From Vibrio sp. CDRSL-10 TSBA (GTDB lineage Bacteria; Pseudomonadota; Gammaproteobacteria; Enterobacterales; Vibrionaceae): a stretch of DNA of 64,000 nucleotides. This document shows positions 18,160 through 29,882 of the stretch, piece by piece (within the stretch, counting starts at the first letter, position 1; each line of letters starts with the position of its first letter). Position numbers and translations under genes: made by a program. The notes beneath the pieces are model-generated. The model had not been told where the DNA came from, made no database searches, and saw only the letters and a program-made list of their open reading frames with translations. Location: assembly GCA_039696685.1 (NCBI GenBank), contig CP155565.1, positions 1,054,001 to 1,118,000 on the forward strand, in the 5' to 3' direction.

Positions 18160-19054
18160 ATGAACAAAAACTACAACGACCTGTTAGCTTTTGTAACGGT
18201 TGCTCAACAAGGAAGCTTTACTAAAGCCGCAGGATTACTCGGCGTCTCTCAATCTGCACTAAGTCACACCGTTCGTAGTTTAGAACAACGATTGGATGTT
18301 CGGCTGCTTAATCGTACGACTCGGAGTGTTTCTCCGACGGAAGCGGGTGAAAAGCTAATGAATTCAATCGCGCCTAAGCTGTCTGAAATTGACCATGAGT
18401 TGGAGATGATTAACGAATTTAAACTGCAACCCGGCGGTACAATTCGAATTACAGCTGCAGAAACACGCAGTAAACACCATTTTATGGCCCAAAGTCAGGC
18501 AGCTACTTTTGCAATATCCAGATATCAATGTCGAGATCAGCGTAAATTATGGGTTAGTTGATATTGTATCTGAACGGTTTGATGCTGGCATTCGTCTCGG
18601 TGAAAGCCTGGAACAAGATATGATCGCTATCCCCATATCCCCTAAAATGCGTATAGCCGTCGTCGCGACTCCTGAGTATTGGAGTAAAAAAGGTAAGCCA
18701 GCGACACCACATGAACTGGTTAATCACAACTGCATCAACTTACGCCTTCCCACATATGGTGGTACCTACGCTTGGGAATTTGAAAAAGACGCTAAAGTGA
18801 TCAACGTAAATGTTAAAGGACAGGTGGTGATGACAAGTTCACAGGGGCGACTAGATGCATCGCTTGATGGATTAGGTATTACTTATGTCCCAGAGGATCT
18901 CGTGCAACAACATATAGAGAGTGGAAGACTTGAACGTGTTCTTGAAGATTGGTGTCCACCTTTCGATGGATATTATCTTTACTATGCAAATCGACAACTC
19001 TCTTCACCTGCATTTAAGTTGCTCATTGATTCACTTCGATATCAACGGAATTGA
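18160..19054 (+). CDS. LysR-family regulator (apparent frameshift)
   Basis: The start is ATG 18160. An upstream TTG at 18151 also reads in frame. The N-terminal helix-turn-helix is YNDLLAFVTVAQQGSFTKAA, with AAGLLGVSQSALSHTVR. Deleting one A from GAAAC 18470-18474 restores ITAAEHAVNTILWPKVRQLL, the familiar LysR hinge, and joins to NVEISVNYGLVDIV for a 297-residue protein. This is the group of LysR proteins often found beside aldo/keto reductases. The reductase gene at 19148 follows on the same strand after 93 bases. Confidence 0.85.
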
Positions 19055-19135
19055 TGAGCTAACATTATAAGTGCATGAAAAATTCAGCCATTATCATTCA
19101 TTACTGCCATTTCTATAATGAAACATCATTAATAG

Positions 19136-20120
<985 letters not shown>

Positions 20121-20177
20121 AGGCCATATATTACTTAATGAAAAGTATGAAGGGAGCCGAAGCTCCCTTGCATCAAA

Positions 20178-21357
20178 TCAGTTTGTTGAAGAGATGGGTT
20201 GCCCCTGCTCTGCTTTGTCCGTTAATCCGGATATGATGGCGAGAACCAACGCACCTGCGGAAAGTAGGCCTCCTGCCCAGTTAGGGGATTGAAGTCCAAA
20301 ACCGGCAGCAATGACCAGCCCTCCAAACCAGGCTCCAACTGCGTTACCCAGATTAAAGACCCCAATGTTAACTGCCGAAGCCAAGGTCGATGCGCCTGCT
20401 GCTTTAGCTTTATCCATGACAAGCTTTTGAATCGGAGAGACGGTTGAGAAGCCAAATGCGGCCATTAAGAAAATACAAATGACGGACATAATTTGGCTAT
20501 GAACGGCATAGTTGAAGACAAATAGGACTATCGCCTGAGCGCCTAACGTAATGTAAAGCATCGGCATTAGCGCCTTGTCTGCGTACTTACCGCCAAGATG
20601 GTTGCCGACAAACAAGCCCAATCCAAACACCAACATTAACCAAGTGACGTTAGAGCTGCTAAAGCCTGCTATCTCCGTCATCATAGGCGCAATGTAAGTG
20701 ATGGATGTAAAAAATGCGCCGGGACCTAAAACGGTGATACCCATAGCCAACAGCACATTGATGTTGCCAAAAGCTTTAATCTCTTTAGAGAAACTGTTGG
20801 TCTTGAGCCTTAGGTTGATGAGGAATAAGACGCCAAACACTCAGTACGGTCATAACACCGACGATAGCAACAAGGCCAAAGGTCAGACGCCAGGTTAGGT
20901 GCTCACCAATCCAAGTTCCGACCGGAACGCCCACCAGGTTAGCGACCGTTAATCCCATAAACATAAATGCAATGGCTTGAATTCGCTTTGATGGTGCAAC
21001 CATATCTGCGGCAATGATAGAACCGATACCAAAGAACACGCCATGTGCGAGTGAGGTGACAATACGGCCAAGTATGGCAACACTGAAACTTGATGCGAAT
21101 GCCGTGATCAAGTTGCCTATGATGAATAAAACCATGACGAAAATGAGCATGGCTTTACGCGGTATTTTTGAGCCAAAGATGATAAGTGCAGGTGCGCCAA
21201 AAAAGACGCCCAATGCATAAGAGGTGGCTAAGTAACCTGCGATGGGAATAGTTATTTGGAACTCTTCGGCTATCGCAGGCAACAAACCTGCGATGACAAA
21301 CTCGGTCGTACCAATACCAAAGGCACCGATAGCCAAAGCCCAGAGTGCTAGTGGCAT
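20178..21357 (-). CDS. MFS exporter of the AraJ/DHA1 type (apparent frameshift)
   Basis: The N-terminal part LALWALAIGAFGIGTTEFVIAGLLP is the hallmark of DHA1/AraJ transporters. It continues as GIGSIIAADMV and WIGEHLTWRLTFGL. Deleting one base from GAAAC 20790-20794 (plus strand) joins KAQDQQFSKEIKAFGNINVL, giving 392 residues and twelve predicted helices. It likely exports a sugar or drug-like compound. The LysR gene just upstream on the same strand (21470-22403) is the likely regulator. Confidence 0.85.
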
Positions 21358-21469
21358 AATTTTCTCCTCAATATAATTTGATTAATCATTGGTAGAAATG
21401 AGTTTAATCGTAAATTATGATTCGATAAATGCATGCCAAGTACACTTAATGTAGAGTTGAACTCTACCT

Positions 21470-22403
21470 TTAGCCGAAATAGCCCTCTCTAGCTTTTTGG
21501 ACTAACTCATCAACGAGCAAGCGAACCTTCGGCACTAAGTGCTTACTGCACGGCCACAGAATATGTAGAGCAACAGGGGCAGGTGAACTCTCGGGGAGGA
21601 TGGCAGTAAGACTACCTGAATCCATGTGCTCTCTTACCATACTTTCGGGAAGTTGAACGATCCCCATATTACCCAAGCATGCTTTTAACAAGGCGTCGCC
21701 ATCACCGATTTGATGAGGTTTATCCGAGATGTATTGGATAGTTTTTCCCTCTTCATTTTTAAGTTTCCATGCCAATGGTGCGCGACTTCGGTAGCCCATA
21801 ATACAGTGATGGTTTGCCAGATCATCGATGTGTGTGGGCGTTCCATACTGCTCAAGATACTCAGGGGTGGCACACAAATACAGGTGTTGGTCACTTAGAC
21901 AGCGAGATTTCAATTCATTCGTGCTTTTGAGTTTCACTGAATCTTAAAACCAGATCTAAACCTTCTTCCACTGGATCAACCAGACGGTCATTGAACGACA
22001 TCTCAAATCGGATCTCTGGGTATTGTTTAGAGAAGTTTGTCAGAATGGGCATCACCAAATGACGGCCAAAAAAAGCGGGCATATCAATACGGATGACCCC
22101 CGAAGGGTTATCTTGGCGTCGGCTCAGCGAGTTTTCCGCTGAATCGAGGATCTCTAGCGCCGTTGTACAACTGTTAAGATAAGCTTCACCATCACCCGTC
22201 AGGCTAAGCTTCCTTGTGGAGCGATGGAAAAGTTTGGTACCCAACCGTTTCTCCAACCTGGCGATACCTTTCCCAACGGCGGATTTCGTGATCCCCAGCT
22301 TTTCACTGGCTTCAGTGAAACTAGAAGAATTGGCAGCGACTACAAAGTTTGTAATGCCACGTAGAGATTCATCTGAATTAAATGTAGACATTGAGTTAAC
22401 CAA
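21470..22403 (-). CDS. LysR-family regulator (apparent frameshift)
   Basis: The helix-turn-helix reads ITNFVVAANSSSFTEASEKL then GITKSAVGKGIARLE. Deleting one base from GTTTC 21931-21935 (plus strand) joins DLVLRFSELKSTNELKSRCL and gives 310 residues including the usual C-terminal EEALLP-like end. A start at 22391 (MSTFNSDESL) is also possible. It is 112 bases upstream of the AraJ-type exporter on the same strand, its probable target. Confidence 0.83.
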
Positions 22404-22726
22404 TTAGATATGGATGTAGCAATTATTGATTCAATTTCCCCAATTGTATACGGATAGACTTATGTGCTGAAGTGGATTGTTTCTGTCCCATTTGAAGTTA
22501 CACATAATTAAGTCACCGTATCGCCAAGCTGTGCTTTGACATACTTTTTCTAGGTGAAATCTTGCCTATGAGAGCGGTGGCTATTCAAACTTTAGCTTTT
22601 TATAGCCTACGAATCGCTTGAAAAGGCATGTTTCCGAGCAAAGTTTATTGTCTCCAAACACATCATTTTTGTTTTAGATATTCACTGTGATTAAGTGTAA
22701 CAGCTAACCTGAGAGTTACACTTGCC
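22404..22726. other. intergenic region, nothing identified
   Basis: About 320 AT-rich bases between the LysR gene and the truncated exporter. No open frame, repeat or terminator stood out. It holds the LysR promoter (minus strand). Confidence 0.4.
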
Positions 22727-23186
22727 TTACGAGATACGATTAGACTGATTTACCCAGAGAAGCAATGCACTCAAAGCGGTAAACAAAGTGATAATCCAAG
22801 TCATTGTCCATGGCGTACCGTCCCTGAATGCCGCTAATAACAGCGATGAAATGATACCACTGCCATATTGCAGAGAGCCAATAACCGCAGACGCCGAGCC
22901 TGCACTTTTGTCAACCTGGTCTAACGCAGCGGCGGTCGCCGACGCAGCGATAACCCCATTCATAGAGAAAAAAACAAATATTGGCAAGATAATCATCCAA
23001 ATACCACCAATCTCTGCTTTCACTCCAATCGCCATCACCGCAATAGCTGTTATGGCAATGAAAGTGGTTACTTTTAGCAAACTATCCAGCCGGAAACGGT
23101 GAACTAACTGTCGATTAACAACACTCATCGACATAACGCCCAAAATATTAACAGCGAATAACCAACCGTAATGTTGTGCGTCCACA
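22727..23186 (-). pseudogene. C-terminal fragment of a Bcr/CflA-type MFS exporter, cut by an IS5-family element
   Basis: About 152 residues with four to five membrane helices: QHYGWLFAVNILGVMSMSVVN, MNGVIAASATAAALDQVDKSAG and SASAVIGSLQYGSGIISS are characteristic of Bcr/CflA drug exporters. The frame runs open straight into the left inverted repeat of the IS at 23187. The N-terminal seven or so helices are not found on the other side of the IS, so the element did more than insert: the remaining half was deleted or rearranged. Confidence 0.8.
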
Positions 23187-24240
23187 GGCCTTGTTGCGGA
23201 AATCGAATGAACTAAATCAGAATATTACGATCAGATCAGGGACATTCGTTCACTGACTTTGATTTCATGCCGAAGCCTCGCTACAAAACCACTAACTGGT
23301 GCAAGTACAATAACTCCTTGATCAACAGAGATTCACTCACGTTTTGGATTGACGAAGAGGCCATAACTGAGTGGAAACAATCTAAACAGGATAAACGTGG
23401 TAGACCAAGATTGTTTAGTGATCTCGCTATCACGACTGCTCTCATGGTAAAGCGCATTTTTTCCTTACCATTAAGGGCGCTACAAGGCTTTATCGACTCT
23501 GTTTTTAGATTGGCTAACGTCCCATTGGTTTGTCCCCACTATACTTGCATCAGTCGCCGAGCTAAGGATGTTGAGATTAATTTCAAAGCCTCATCACGAG
23601 GCGCTATCCAACACCTAGCTATTGATGCTACTGGGCTCAAGGTATACGGTGAGGGTGAATGGAAAGTGAAAAAGCACGGAACCGATGGTAAGCGTCGAGT
23701 CTGGCGTAAACTCCATCTTGCTGTTGATACTGACACTCATAAAATTATTGCCGCTGAACTGACACTTTCAGGCGTGACAGACGCGGAAGTACTCCCAAAT
23801 TTACTCAAACAGACACGCCGATCCATCAAGGAAATTTCGGGAGATGGCGCATACGATACTTGGGAGTGCCACAGGGCGATTAGGGTTAAGAAAGCGATAC
23901 CTCTAATCCCTCCACATGAAGGAGCCGCCTTCTGGGAAAAGGGGCATCCACGTAATCTGGCGGTTGGTTGCCAAAAGCTCTATGGTTCGAACAAAAAGTG
24001 GAAACGAAAGTATGGCTACCACAGGCGTTCATTGTCGGAGACCGCTATGTATCGCGTAAAACAGCTACTAGGCGCTTCACTCACGTTTCGAAATTACAAC
24101 GCACAGGTTGGGGAAACATACGCCATGATCAAAGCACTCAACAAGCTAACAGGGATAGGCATGCCCGAAACCCAGTATATCGTTTAAATACAAACGATTT
24201 AGCTAGTGTTCGCTCTCAAGTTGAATTCCGCAACAAAGCC
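23187..24240 (+). mobile_element. IS5-family (IS903-like) insertion sequence
   Basis: The ends are inverted repeats: GGCCTTGTTGCGGAAATC at 23187 and, as reverse complement at 24240, GGCTTTGTTGCGGAATTC, differing at two of 18 positions. The interior is one transposase gene. The flanks GCGTCCACA (left) and ACAAAGAAT (right) do not show the 9-bp duplication expected after simple insertion. With the half gene on the left this suggests an IS-mediated deletion or recombination between two copies. Confidence 0.88.
23267..24187 (+). CDS. IS5-family transposase
   Basis: 306 residues and apparently intact. The DDE residues are in LAIDATGLKVYGEGEW, ISGDGAYDTW and RRSLSETAMYRVKQLLG. The N-terminal part RGRPRLFSDLAITTALMVKR is the DNA-binding region of this family. 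It lies inside the 23187-24240 element with about 80 bases of leader. Confidence 0.92.
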   Translation: MPKPRYKTTNWCKYNNSLINRDSLTFWIDEEAITEWKQSKQDKRGRPRLFSDLAITTALMVKRIFSLPLRALQGFIDSVFRLANVPLVCPHYTCISRRAKDVEINFKASSRGAIQHLAIDATGLKVYGEGEWKVKKHGTDGKRRVWRKLHLAVDTDTHKIIAAELTLSGVTDAEVLPNLLKQTRRSIKEISGDGAYDTWECHRAIRVKKAIPLIPPHEGAAFWEKGHPRNLAVGCQKLYGSNKKWKRKYGYHRRSLSETAMYRVKQLLGASLTFRNYNAQVGETYAMIKALNKLTGIGMPETQYIV

Positions 24241-24256
24241 ACAAAGAATAGGCAAT

Positions 24257-24319
24257 ATCAATTTATGGTTGTGACAAATATCACTTTATGGTTGTAAATA
24301 TCATTTTATGGTTGTATCA
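24257..24319 (+). repeat. three imperfect direct repeats of about 20 bp
   Basis: ATCA(A/C/T)TTTATGGTTGT occurs three times, at 24257-24279, 24280-24299 and 24300-24319, between the IS5 end and the thioesterase start at 24344. Regular spacing near two DNA turns suggests binding sites or a relic of the sequence that surrounded the IS. Confidence 0.65.
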
Positions 24320-24343
24320 ACACAAATCATAAAGGAAGAGCCG

Positions 24344-24836
24344 ATGAGCAGTGGCAAACGAGATATAACTCTGCGCTTTCTAGCAGAGCCAGGAGATGTA
24401 AACTTTGGCGGTAAAGTACACGGTGGCGCCGTGATGAAATGGATCGACCTGGCTGCTTATGCCTGCTCCGCAGCGTGGAGCGGAAAATACTGTATTACCG
24501 CCTACGCCGGCGGCATTCGTTTCGTGGCCCCGATTCTGGTCGGCAACCTGGTTGAAGTCAGCGCTAAGGTCATTTATACCGGTAAAACCTCAATGCACAT
24601 TGCGATTGATGTCCAGGCCACGGATCCCAAAGAGCTCAACAATCATCTCACCACACACTGCATTGTGATTATGGTCGCTGTGGATGAAAACGGTAAACCA
24701 ACACCGGTTTCCGGAGTGGATCCCGACCACCGATGAAGACATCGCGCTGCGTAAATCGGCCATTCGCCTAATGAATATGCGTACTGAAATCGGCGAAGAG
24801 ATGGAAGCACACGTTAAATATCTCAAAGCCCGCTAA
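24344..24836 (+). CDS. acyl-CoA thioesterase, YciA-type hotdog protein (apparent frameshift)
   Basis: The hotdog fold is evident from DVNFGGKVHGGAVMKWID and ITAYAGGIRFVAPILVGN. Deleting one T from GTTTC 24707-24711 extends the protein from ...GKPTPV to PEWIPTTDEDIALRKSAI and on to ...HVKYLKAR at TAA 24836: 163 residues. ATG 24344 follows AGGAAGAG. The family hydrolyses acyl-CoA thioesters. It is the first gene right of the IS junction, and the sequence from here on has the composition of the core chromosome. Confidence 0.87.
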
Positions 24837-25011
24837 CCCTCGCACACCCTTACCCAATCAGAAATAGTCCAGATACGACATCAGGTTAGCTGACAACGTA
24901 TCTGGCTAGTTTTGCTCAGCCTTGTCATCTAAACTTCATTTTTCTCTGCTTTAATGCTCCATTAGCTGGCAAAGGTATGCCTGCCATGTTGGCAAAAGCA
25001 GAGAACAATAG

Positions 25012-25263
25012 ATGTCGTTAACCCTCAGTGATATCACCCTCAGTGAGAACACCCTGTCTGATACTAAATCGGTTGAATACCAATGGGTACGAACTATGTA
25101 CGTGGAAGGCTATCCCCCGTTAGAGATTAATCATTACATTCAGACCTGCTTCGGCGGCGATGAAACCTTTGCCGATCTGTTTCGTAAAGTGGCTCTGCAG
25201 CAAGAGAGCCTGTACGTGCTGCTGCGTTATATCGGATGCGCTCCATCCAGCCGCGAGCTGTGA
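25012..25263 (+). CDS. hypothetical protein, 83 residues
   Basis: A short soluble protein, LTLSDITLSENTLSDTKSVE at the start and LLRYIGCAPSSREL at the end. No domain is recognised. A terminator hairpin follows at 25330-25361. Its neighbourhood next to mal genes suggests a conserved Vibrio protein of unknown role. Confidence 0.5.
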   Translation: MSLTLSDITLSENTLSDTKSVEYQWVRTMYVEGYPPLEINHYIQTCFGGDETFADLFRKVALQQESLYVLLRYIGCAPSSREL

Positions 25264-25329
25264 TTTTACCCACTGTCGTTGTCGCCTTGTGACAAATACT
25301 TATCTTCAATCGTTTAAATCGCACTCAAT

Positions 25330-25361
25330 AAATAGGCCCGAGCAATGCCCGGGCCTATTTG
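25330..25361. terminator. bidirectional rho-independent terminator
   Basis: AAATAGGCCCG and CGGGCCTATTT form an 11-bp stem with a 9-base loop, flanked by T on the right and A on the left. It serves the 83-residue gene on the plus strand and malG on the minus strand. Confidence 0.85.
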
Positions 25362-25415
25362 TTTACAGTTCAATGCGACTGTTTTTACAGGTAAATTCTA
25401 TCGCTTTTTACGATA

Positions 25416-26306
25416 TTAACCTTTCACACCACCAGCCGTCAGGCCACCCACCAGCCAGCGCTGTGCCAGCAGGAAAACAGCGGTAATTGGCAGAGCCGAT
25501 AACACAGCCGCGGCGGCAAAATCACCCCACAGGTAGTTTTGCGGATACAGATATTGCTGCATGCCTACCGCCAGTGTGTACTTATCCACATCCGACAGCA
25601 GCAGCGAGGCCACCGGTACTTCTCCCACCACCATGATGAAGGAGAGGATAAAGACCACTGCCAGAATTGGCACTGACAATGGCAGCAGCACCAAACGGAA
25701 TGCCTGCCAAGGGGTTGCACCATCCAGGGCAGCCGCTTCTTCCAGCGAGTTATCAATGGTTTCAAAGTAGCCCTTGATAGTCCAGACATGCAGTGCAATC
25801 CCGCCCAGGTAGGAGAAGATCAGGCCACCATGGGTGTTGAGCCCCAAAAACGGAATGTACTGACCAAGCTTGTCAAACAACGCATAAATCGCGACCAGAG
25901 CCAGCACAGCCGGGAACATCTGGAAGATCATCATCGCTTTCAGAATGGTCTCTTTGCCTTTAAAGCGCATGCGAGCAAACGCGTACGCTGATGTGGTCGA
26001 TAAGAAGACAATCAGCACCGATGACACCGCTGCGATTTTGACCGAGTTCCATAGCCAGGTCAGAACCGGAAACGGCGGTGGCGTCACACTGCCGTCCGCG
26101 TTAGTGACCGAGAAACCAAGTGCCAGTTTCCAGTGCTCCAGAGACGGATTTTCCGGAATGATGCTACCGGTCGCGAAGTTACCTTCGCGGAATGAGATAG
26201 CCACCACCATCAGCAGCGGAAAGATGATCAGCGCCAGAAACGCCCACAGCGCAACATGTGTCGCCCACACACGGTATTTGAGCGATTTTCCTTGTACCAT
26301 AGCCAT
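25416..26306 (-). CDS. malG: maltose/maltodextrin ABC transporter permease MalG
   Basis: 296 residues with six membrane segments. The ABC permease EAA loop is [21 protein letters not shown], which contacts MalK. It ends with [16 protein letters not shown] as in enteric MalG. It is the third gene of the minus-strand malEFG operon, 12 bases after malF. Confidence 0.94.
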   Translation of the reverse strand: MAMVQGKSLKYRVWATHVALWAFLALIIFPLLMVVAISFREGNFATGSIIPENPSLEHWKLALGFSVTNADGSVTPPPFPVLTWLWNSVKIAAVSSVLIVFLSTTSAYAFARMRFKGKETILKAMMIFQMFPAVLALVAIYALFDKLGQYIPFLGLNTHGGLIFSYLGGIALHVWTIKGYFETIDNSLEEAAALDGATPWQAFRLVLLPLSVPILAVVFILSFIMVVGEVPVASLLLSDVDKYTLAVGMQQYLYPQNYLWGDFAAAAVLSALPITAVFLLAQRWLVGGLTAGGVKG

Positions 26307-26318
26307 AAGTGTCGCTCC

Positions 26319-27894
26319 TTAATTCTGGCTGACTTTAGTGAAACGCAGGTTAAGCAGCGCAAGCGCCCCCACCAGCAGGAAGATCAACGTCGCAATCGCG
26401 CTCGCCAGACCAAAGTCCTGACCACCGGCACCTTCAAATGCAATGCGGTAGGTATAGCTGACCAAGAGGTCAGTGTAACCGGCTGGCTCGGAGGTTCCTA
26501 TCATGTTCGGACCGCCCGCCGTCAAGAGCTGAATCATAACAAAATTATTGAAGTTAAACGCAAAGCTGGCAATAAGCAGCGGCGTGAGCGGTTTAATCAT
26601 CAATGGCAGCGTGATCTTGGTAAAGTTGTGCACGAAGTTAGCACCATCGATAGCCGATGCTTCGTATAAGTCATCCGGAATGGCTTTCAGCAAGCCCATA
26701 CACAAAATCATCATGTACGGGAAACCCAGCCAGGTATTGACGATCAACACCATGCATTTCGCCAGGAAACGGATCAGAGAACCAGGCCGGACTGAGGCCA
26801 AACAGCCCTTGCAGCACCATATTGATTTCACCAAAGCTCTGGTTAAACAGACCTTTAAAGATCAGAATCGAAATGAAGGCCGGTACTGCATAAGGTAGGA
26901 TTAACAGCACACGGTACAAAGCGCGACCTTTGAGCTCTTCCCACTGCACCACACTCGCCAGCACCAGACCAATCACCAGAGTAAAGATCACGGTCAGCAC
27001 AGAGAACAGCACAGTCCAGATAAAGATACTGATAAACGGCTCTTTGATGCCCTCATCTTTCCAAACCCGTTCAAAGTTATGTGTACCGATTGAAACGATA
27101 AAGCCCGGTGAAACGGTACTGCCGACAAACTGCCCCTGATCGTTAACCGGCTGGTAGAAGCCGACCTCAAGATTTGGTCGCAGCATCTCTCCGTTCTGGT
27201 TATTGATCAGCGTTTCGCCATCATCCTGCAGGGTATAAAGCGGCACCACAGCGGCAAACTTACGCAGGCCGCTCATGCGAATCGCGTTGCCATCCGGCAG
27301 AGTCAGATTCAACGCCCCGAGCGCATCACGATTGCTGATGATGGTCTTAATCGCCTCTTTATTGCCTGTCACATCCTGTACCGGAGTCAGCGCTAACGAT
27401 TGCCCGGTCGTATCGAGACTAAACACCGGAGTGGCGAACTGAGTTTCACCATCCTGAATGGTGATACGGTAACCTTGTTCGGTGCTAAGCAGCGTAAACG
27501 GATAGCTCTCGCCGCTCTGGAATGTGCGGTCCATCAGTACCGACTGAGCACGGTCGAAAGAGAGTTGGTTCTTGGCACTGTAGTTGGTAAACGCCAGATT
27601 GACCGTATAGGCTAACGGAAACAGAATGAACAAGATCATTCCGGCGATACCCGGGTAAATATAACGGTGGGCGTAAGTCTTTTTACTGCCAAAGATGTAA
27701 AGTGCCAGAGCAGTAAGAATAATGGTCAGCAATGCAAAAGCGAGCTCACCACGGGAATACATCAGAACTGTGGCATATCCATTCACGAGACCGACGGCGG
27801 CTAATACACTCCACTTAATGATGGTGCGATTGTTATTGGTCGGTGGTGTCATTGCGGATGCTGACATAGCCTCTGTACCTTGGATTGACTGCAT
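26319..27894 (-). CDS. malF: maltose ABC transporter permease MalF (apparent frameshift)
   Basis: The N-terminal portion includes the large periplasmic P2 loop typical of MalF. Deleting one base from GAAAC 26766-26770 (plus strand) joins [20 protein letters not shown], restoring the C-terminal permease domain with the EAA loop [20 protein letters not shown]. The result has 524 residues, close to the enteric protein. With MalG and MalK it forms the inner-membrane maltose importer. A MalF break would abolish maltose transport while malE, malG and malK stay open, another reason to doubt a real frameshift. Confidence 0.93.
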
Positions 27895-27967
27895 AGAACA
27901 ACCTGCTAGCGAAATAAAACTGGAAAGTAAGGAGGAGTTGCCCCCTCCTTAAAAGGTGAATCTGGGA

Positions 27968-29156
27968 TTACTTGGTCATCTGTTTTTCAGCATCCGCAAG
28001 GGCTGCATCAACATTCTGACGGCCATCAACCACGTTGATGATCGCGTTCTTAGCTGCGCCCCAGAAACGCATTCATTTGTGGGATGTTTGGCATGATCTC
28101 GCCGTTCATCGCGTTATCCATGGTCGCAGCAATACGCTGATCTGAGTCCAGTTCACGCTGGAATGAGCTCAGAGCAACCGCACCCAGAGGTTTATCGTTG
28201 TTGACCGCACGCAGACCTTCATTGGTCAGCAGGTAGTTTTCGATAAACTCAACCGCCAGATCTTTGTTTGGCGATGCAGTGCTGATACCCGCGGTCAGTA
28301 CACCAACAAACGGTTTAGAAGACTGACCATTGAATTTAGGCAGAGTGGTCACGCCGTAGTTGATACCTGACTTATCAATGTTGCCCCATGACCAAGGACC
28401 ATTGATGGTCATGGCCGTATTGCCTTTGTTAAATTCCGCTTCAGATACAGAGTAGTCCATATCGGCCGAAATCACGCCTTTATCAACCAGACCTTTGACG
28501 AAATTCATCGCGTCTTTTACGCCTTGCTTGTCAATACCTGCGTCTTTTACATCGTAGCCTGAAGAAGTGTATTTAAATGCGTAGCCACCATCAGCAGCCA
28601 TCAGAGGCCAGGTAAAGTACGGTTCTTTCAGGTTCCACATAATGGCTGATTTACCGTTTTTCTTCAGTTGAGCATCCAACGCAGCCACTTCTTCCCAGCT
28701 TTTTGGCGGGTTAGGGACCAGGTCTTTGTTGTAAATCAGCGACAATGATTCAACCGCGACAGGGTAACCGATCAGTTTGCCTTGATATTTCACGGCATCC
28801 CAGGCGAAATCAACAATACCGTCTTTAATCGCTTGTGACGGTTTGATCTCAGTCAGCAAACCTGCTTCCGCGTAACCGCCGAAACGGTCATGCGCCCAGA
28901 ATACAATATCGGGACCATCACCCGTTGCCGCTGTTTGCGGGAATTTGTCCTGCAGACCATCCGGATGCGCGACAGTAACTTTAATGCCGGTTTCTTCTTC
29001 AAACTTTTTACCAACTTCAGCCAGACCGTTGTAACCTTTGTCACCGTTAATCCAGATAGTCAGTTGTCCTTCCTGGATGGCAGCGTGTGCACCAAACGAA
29101 CCAAGAGCGACCAGAGTGCTGAGCGCTACAGTGCTTAGGGCGTTTTTCATGTTCAT
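27968..29156 (-). CDS. malE: maltose-binding periplasmic protein MalE (apparent frameshift)
   Basis: A signal peptide ([21 protein letters not shown]) is followed by the mature start [20 protein letters not shown], nearly identical to E. coli MalE in pattern. The frame as read ends early at 28050. Deleting one base from GAAAC 28064-28068 (plus strand) gives [20 protein letters not shown] and an end ...DAEKQMTK, 395 residues in all. First gene of the malEFG operon, under a MalT-type control region. Confidence 0.94.
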
Positions 29157-29239
29157 ATCCTTGTTTTATTTATGTTGTAGGGCTTACCGGTGAGGTTTCG
29201 CCGTATTTCGCCACATATCATCAGAAAAAAACGGGCTAA

Positions 29240-29431
29240 CCTCATCCTCCTACTCCCTACGCCCCTGGTATTATGGCTTATTTTCGTGATCTGAATCGTT
29301 GCCTGTTGGAGAGAACAATCACAAAAAAATGCCCCTTTGTGATCCACTTCATGTTCAGACCCATCAATAATTTGAACTGGATCTCTCAGGCCATTCCAGC
29401 CCCTCCTCCACCTCATCCTTGCCTACTCCCC
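29240..29431 (-). promoter_or_regulatory. cluster of MalT-box-like sequences
   Basis: On the minus strand GAGGATGAGG (29240-29249), AAGGATGAGG (29411-29420) and GGGGAGTAGG (29422-29431) each fit the MalT consensus GGGGA(T/G)GAGG with one or two mismatches, and a further G-rich word lies at 29400-29409. In enterics such arrays activate the divergent malE and malK promoters with CRP. The position here supports the same control. Confidence 0.65.
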
Positions 29432-29882
29432 CCGCAAAAAATAAGTTTAGGAGGATGTGCCGCCGGGCCGCTTCAGAGAAACTAATCCCATCCAAAGAGT
29501 GGATGGTAAGAATCTTTTTCAGTATTGAACCTTAATACTGGCTTGCATTGCCGGGCTCATTTGCTGCTGCAGTCGACGCGTTCGTGGTAATTATTGTACG
29601 GGGGAGACGCACGCTGCAGCGGGGGAAGCAAACTGGCTCTTGGCTTTGACGGGTGATGGTTTCTTCAAACCCTTTGTTTGAGGACATCACCCTTTCTTTT
29701 CTTACCTGTTATTCTTATCTGATAAAATAAGAGGTTGCGCGTTAAGACGCAGAGTCCCGGTCACACAAGGCCGAGGAGTCACCTCAATATATCCCTACTT
29801 TTACTGCCTGCGGCAAAATTTGCTGAAAATCGACTTACAGAGGCGGTAATCATTAAAAAATCTTGATCCGAGGACGAGCTAG
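29432..29882. other. long leader region upstream of malK
   Basis: About 450 bases with no open frame. They contain several hairpins (for example CAGTATT/AATACTG near 29520-29540 and CATCC/GGATG near 29490-29505) and a strong terminator-like structure at 29651-29702. It may be a small RNA gene or an attenuated malK leader. See the separate terminator entry. Confidence 0.5.
29651..29702 (+). terminator. two-tier terminator hairpin in the malE-malK intergenic region
   Basis: GGGTGATG (29651) pairs with CATCACCC (29692) and encloses a second stem TCAAAC/GTTTGA. A T-rich tail TTTCTTTTC follows. It lies 180 bases before malK with no gene upstream on this strand, so it ends either an attenuated malK leader or an independent small RNA. 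Confidence 0.7.

Noticed and set aside
24257-24319. A short CRISPR array
   Set aside because: The repeats are adjacent without unique spacers, and no cas gene is present.
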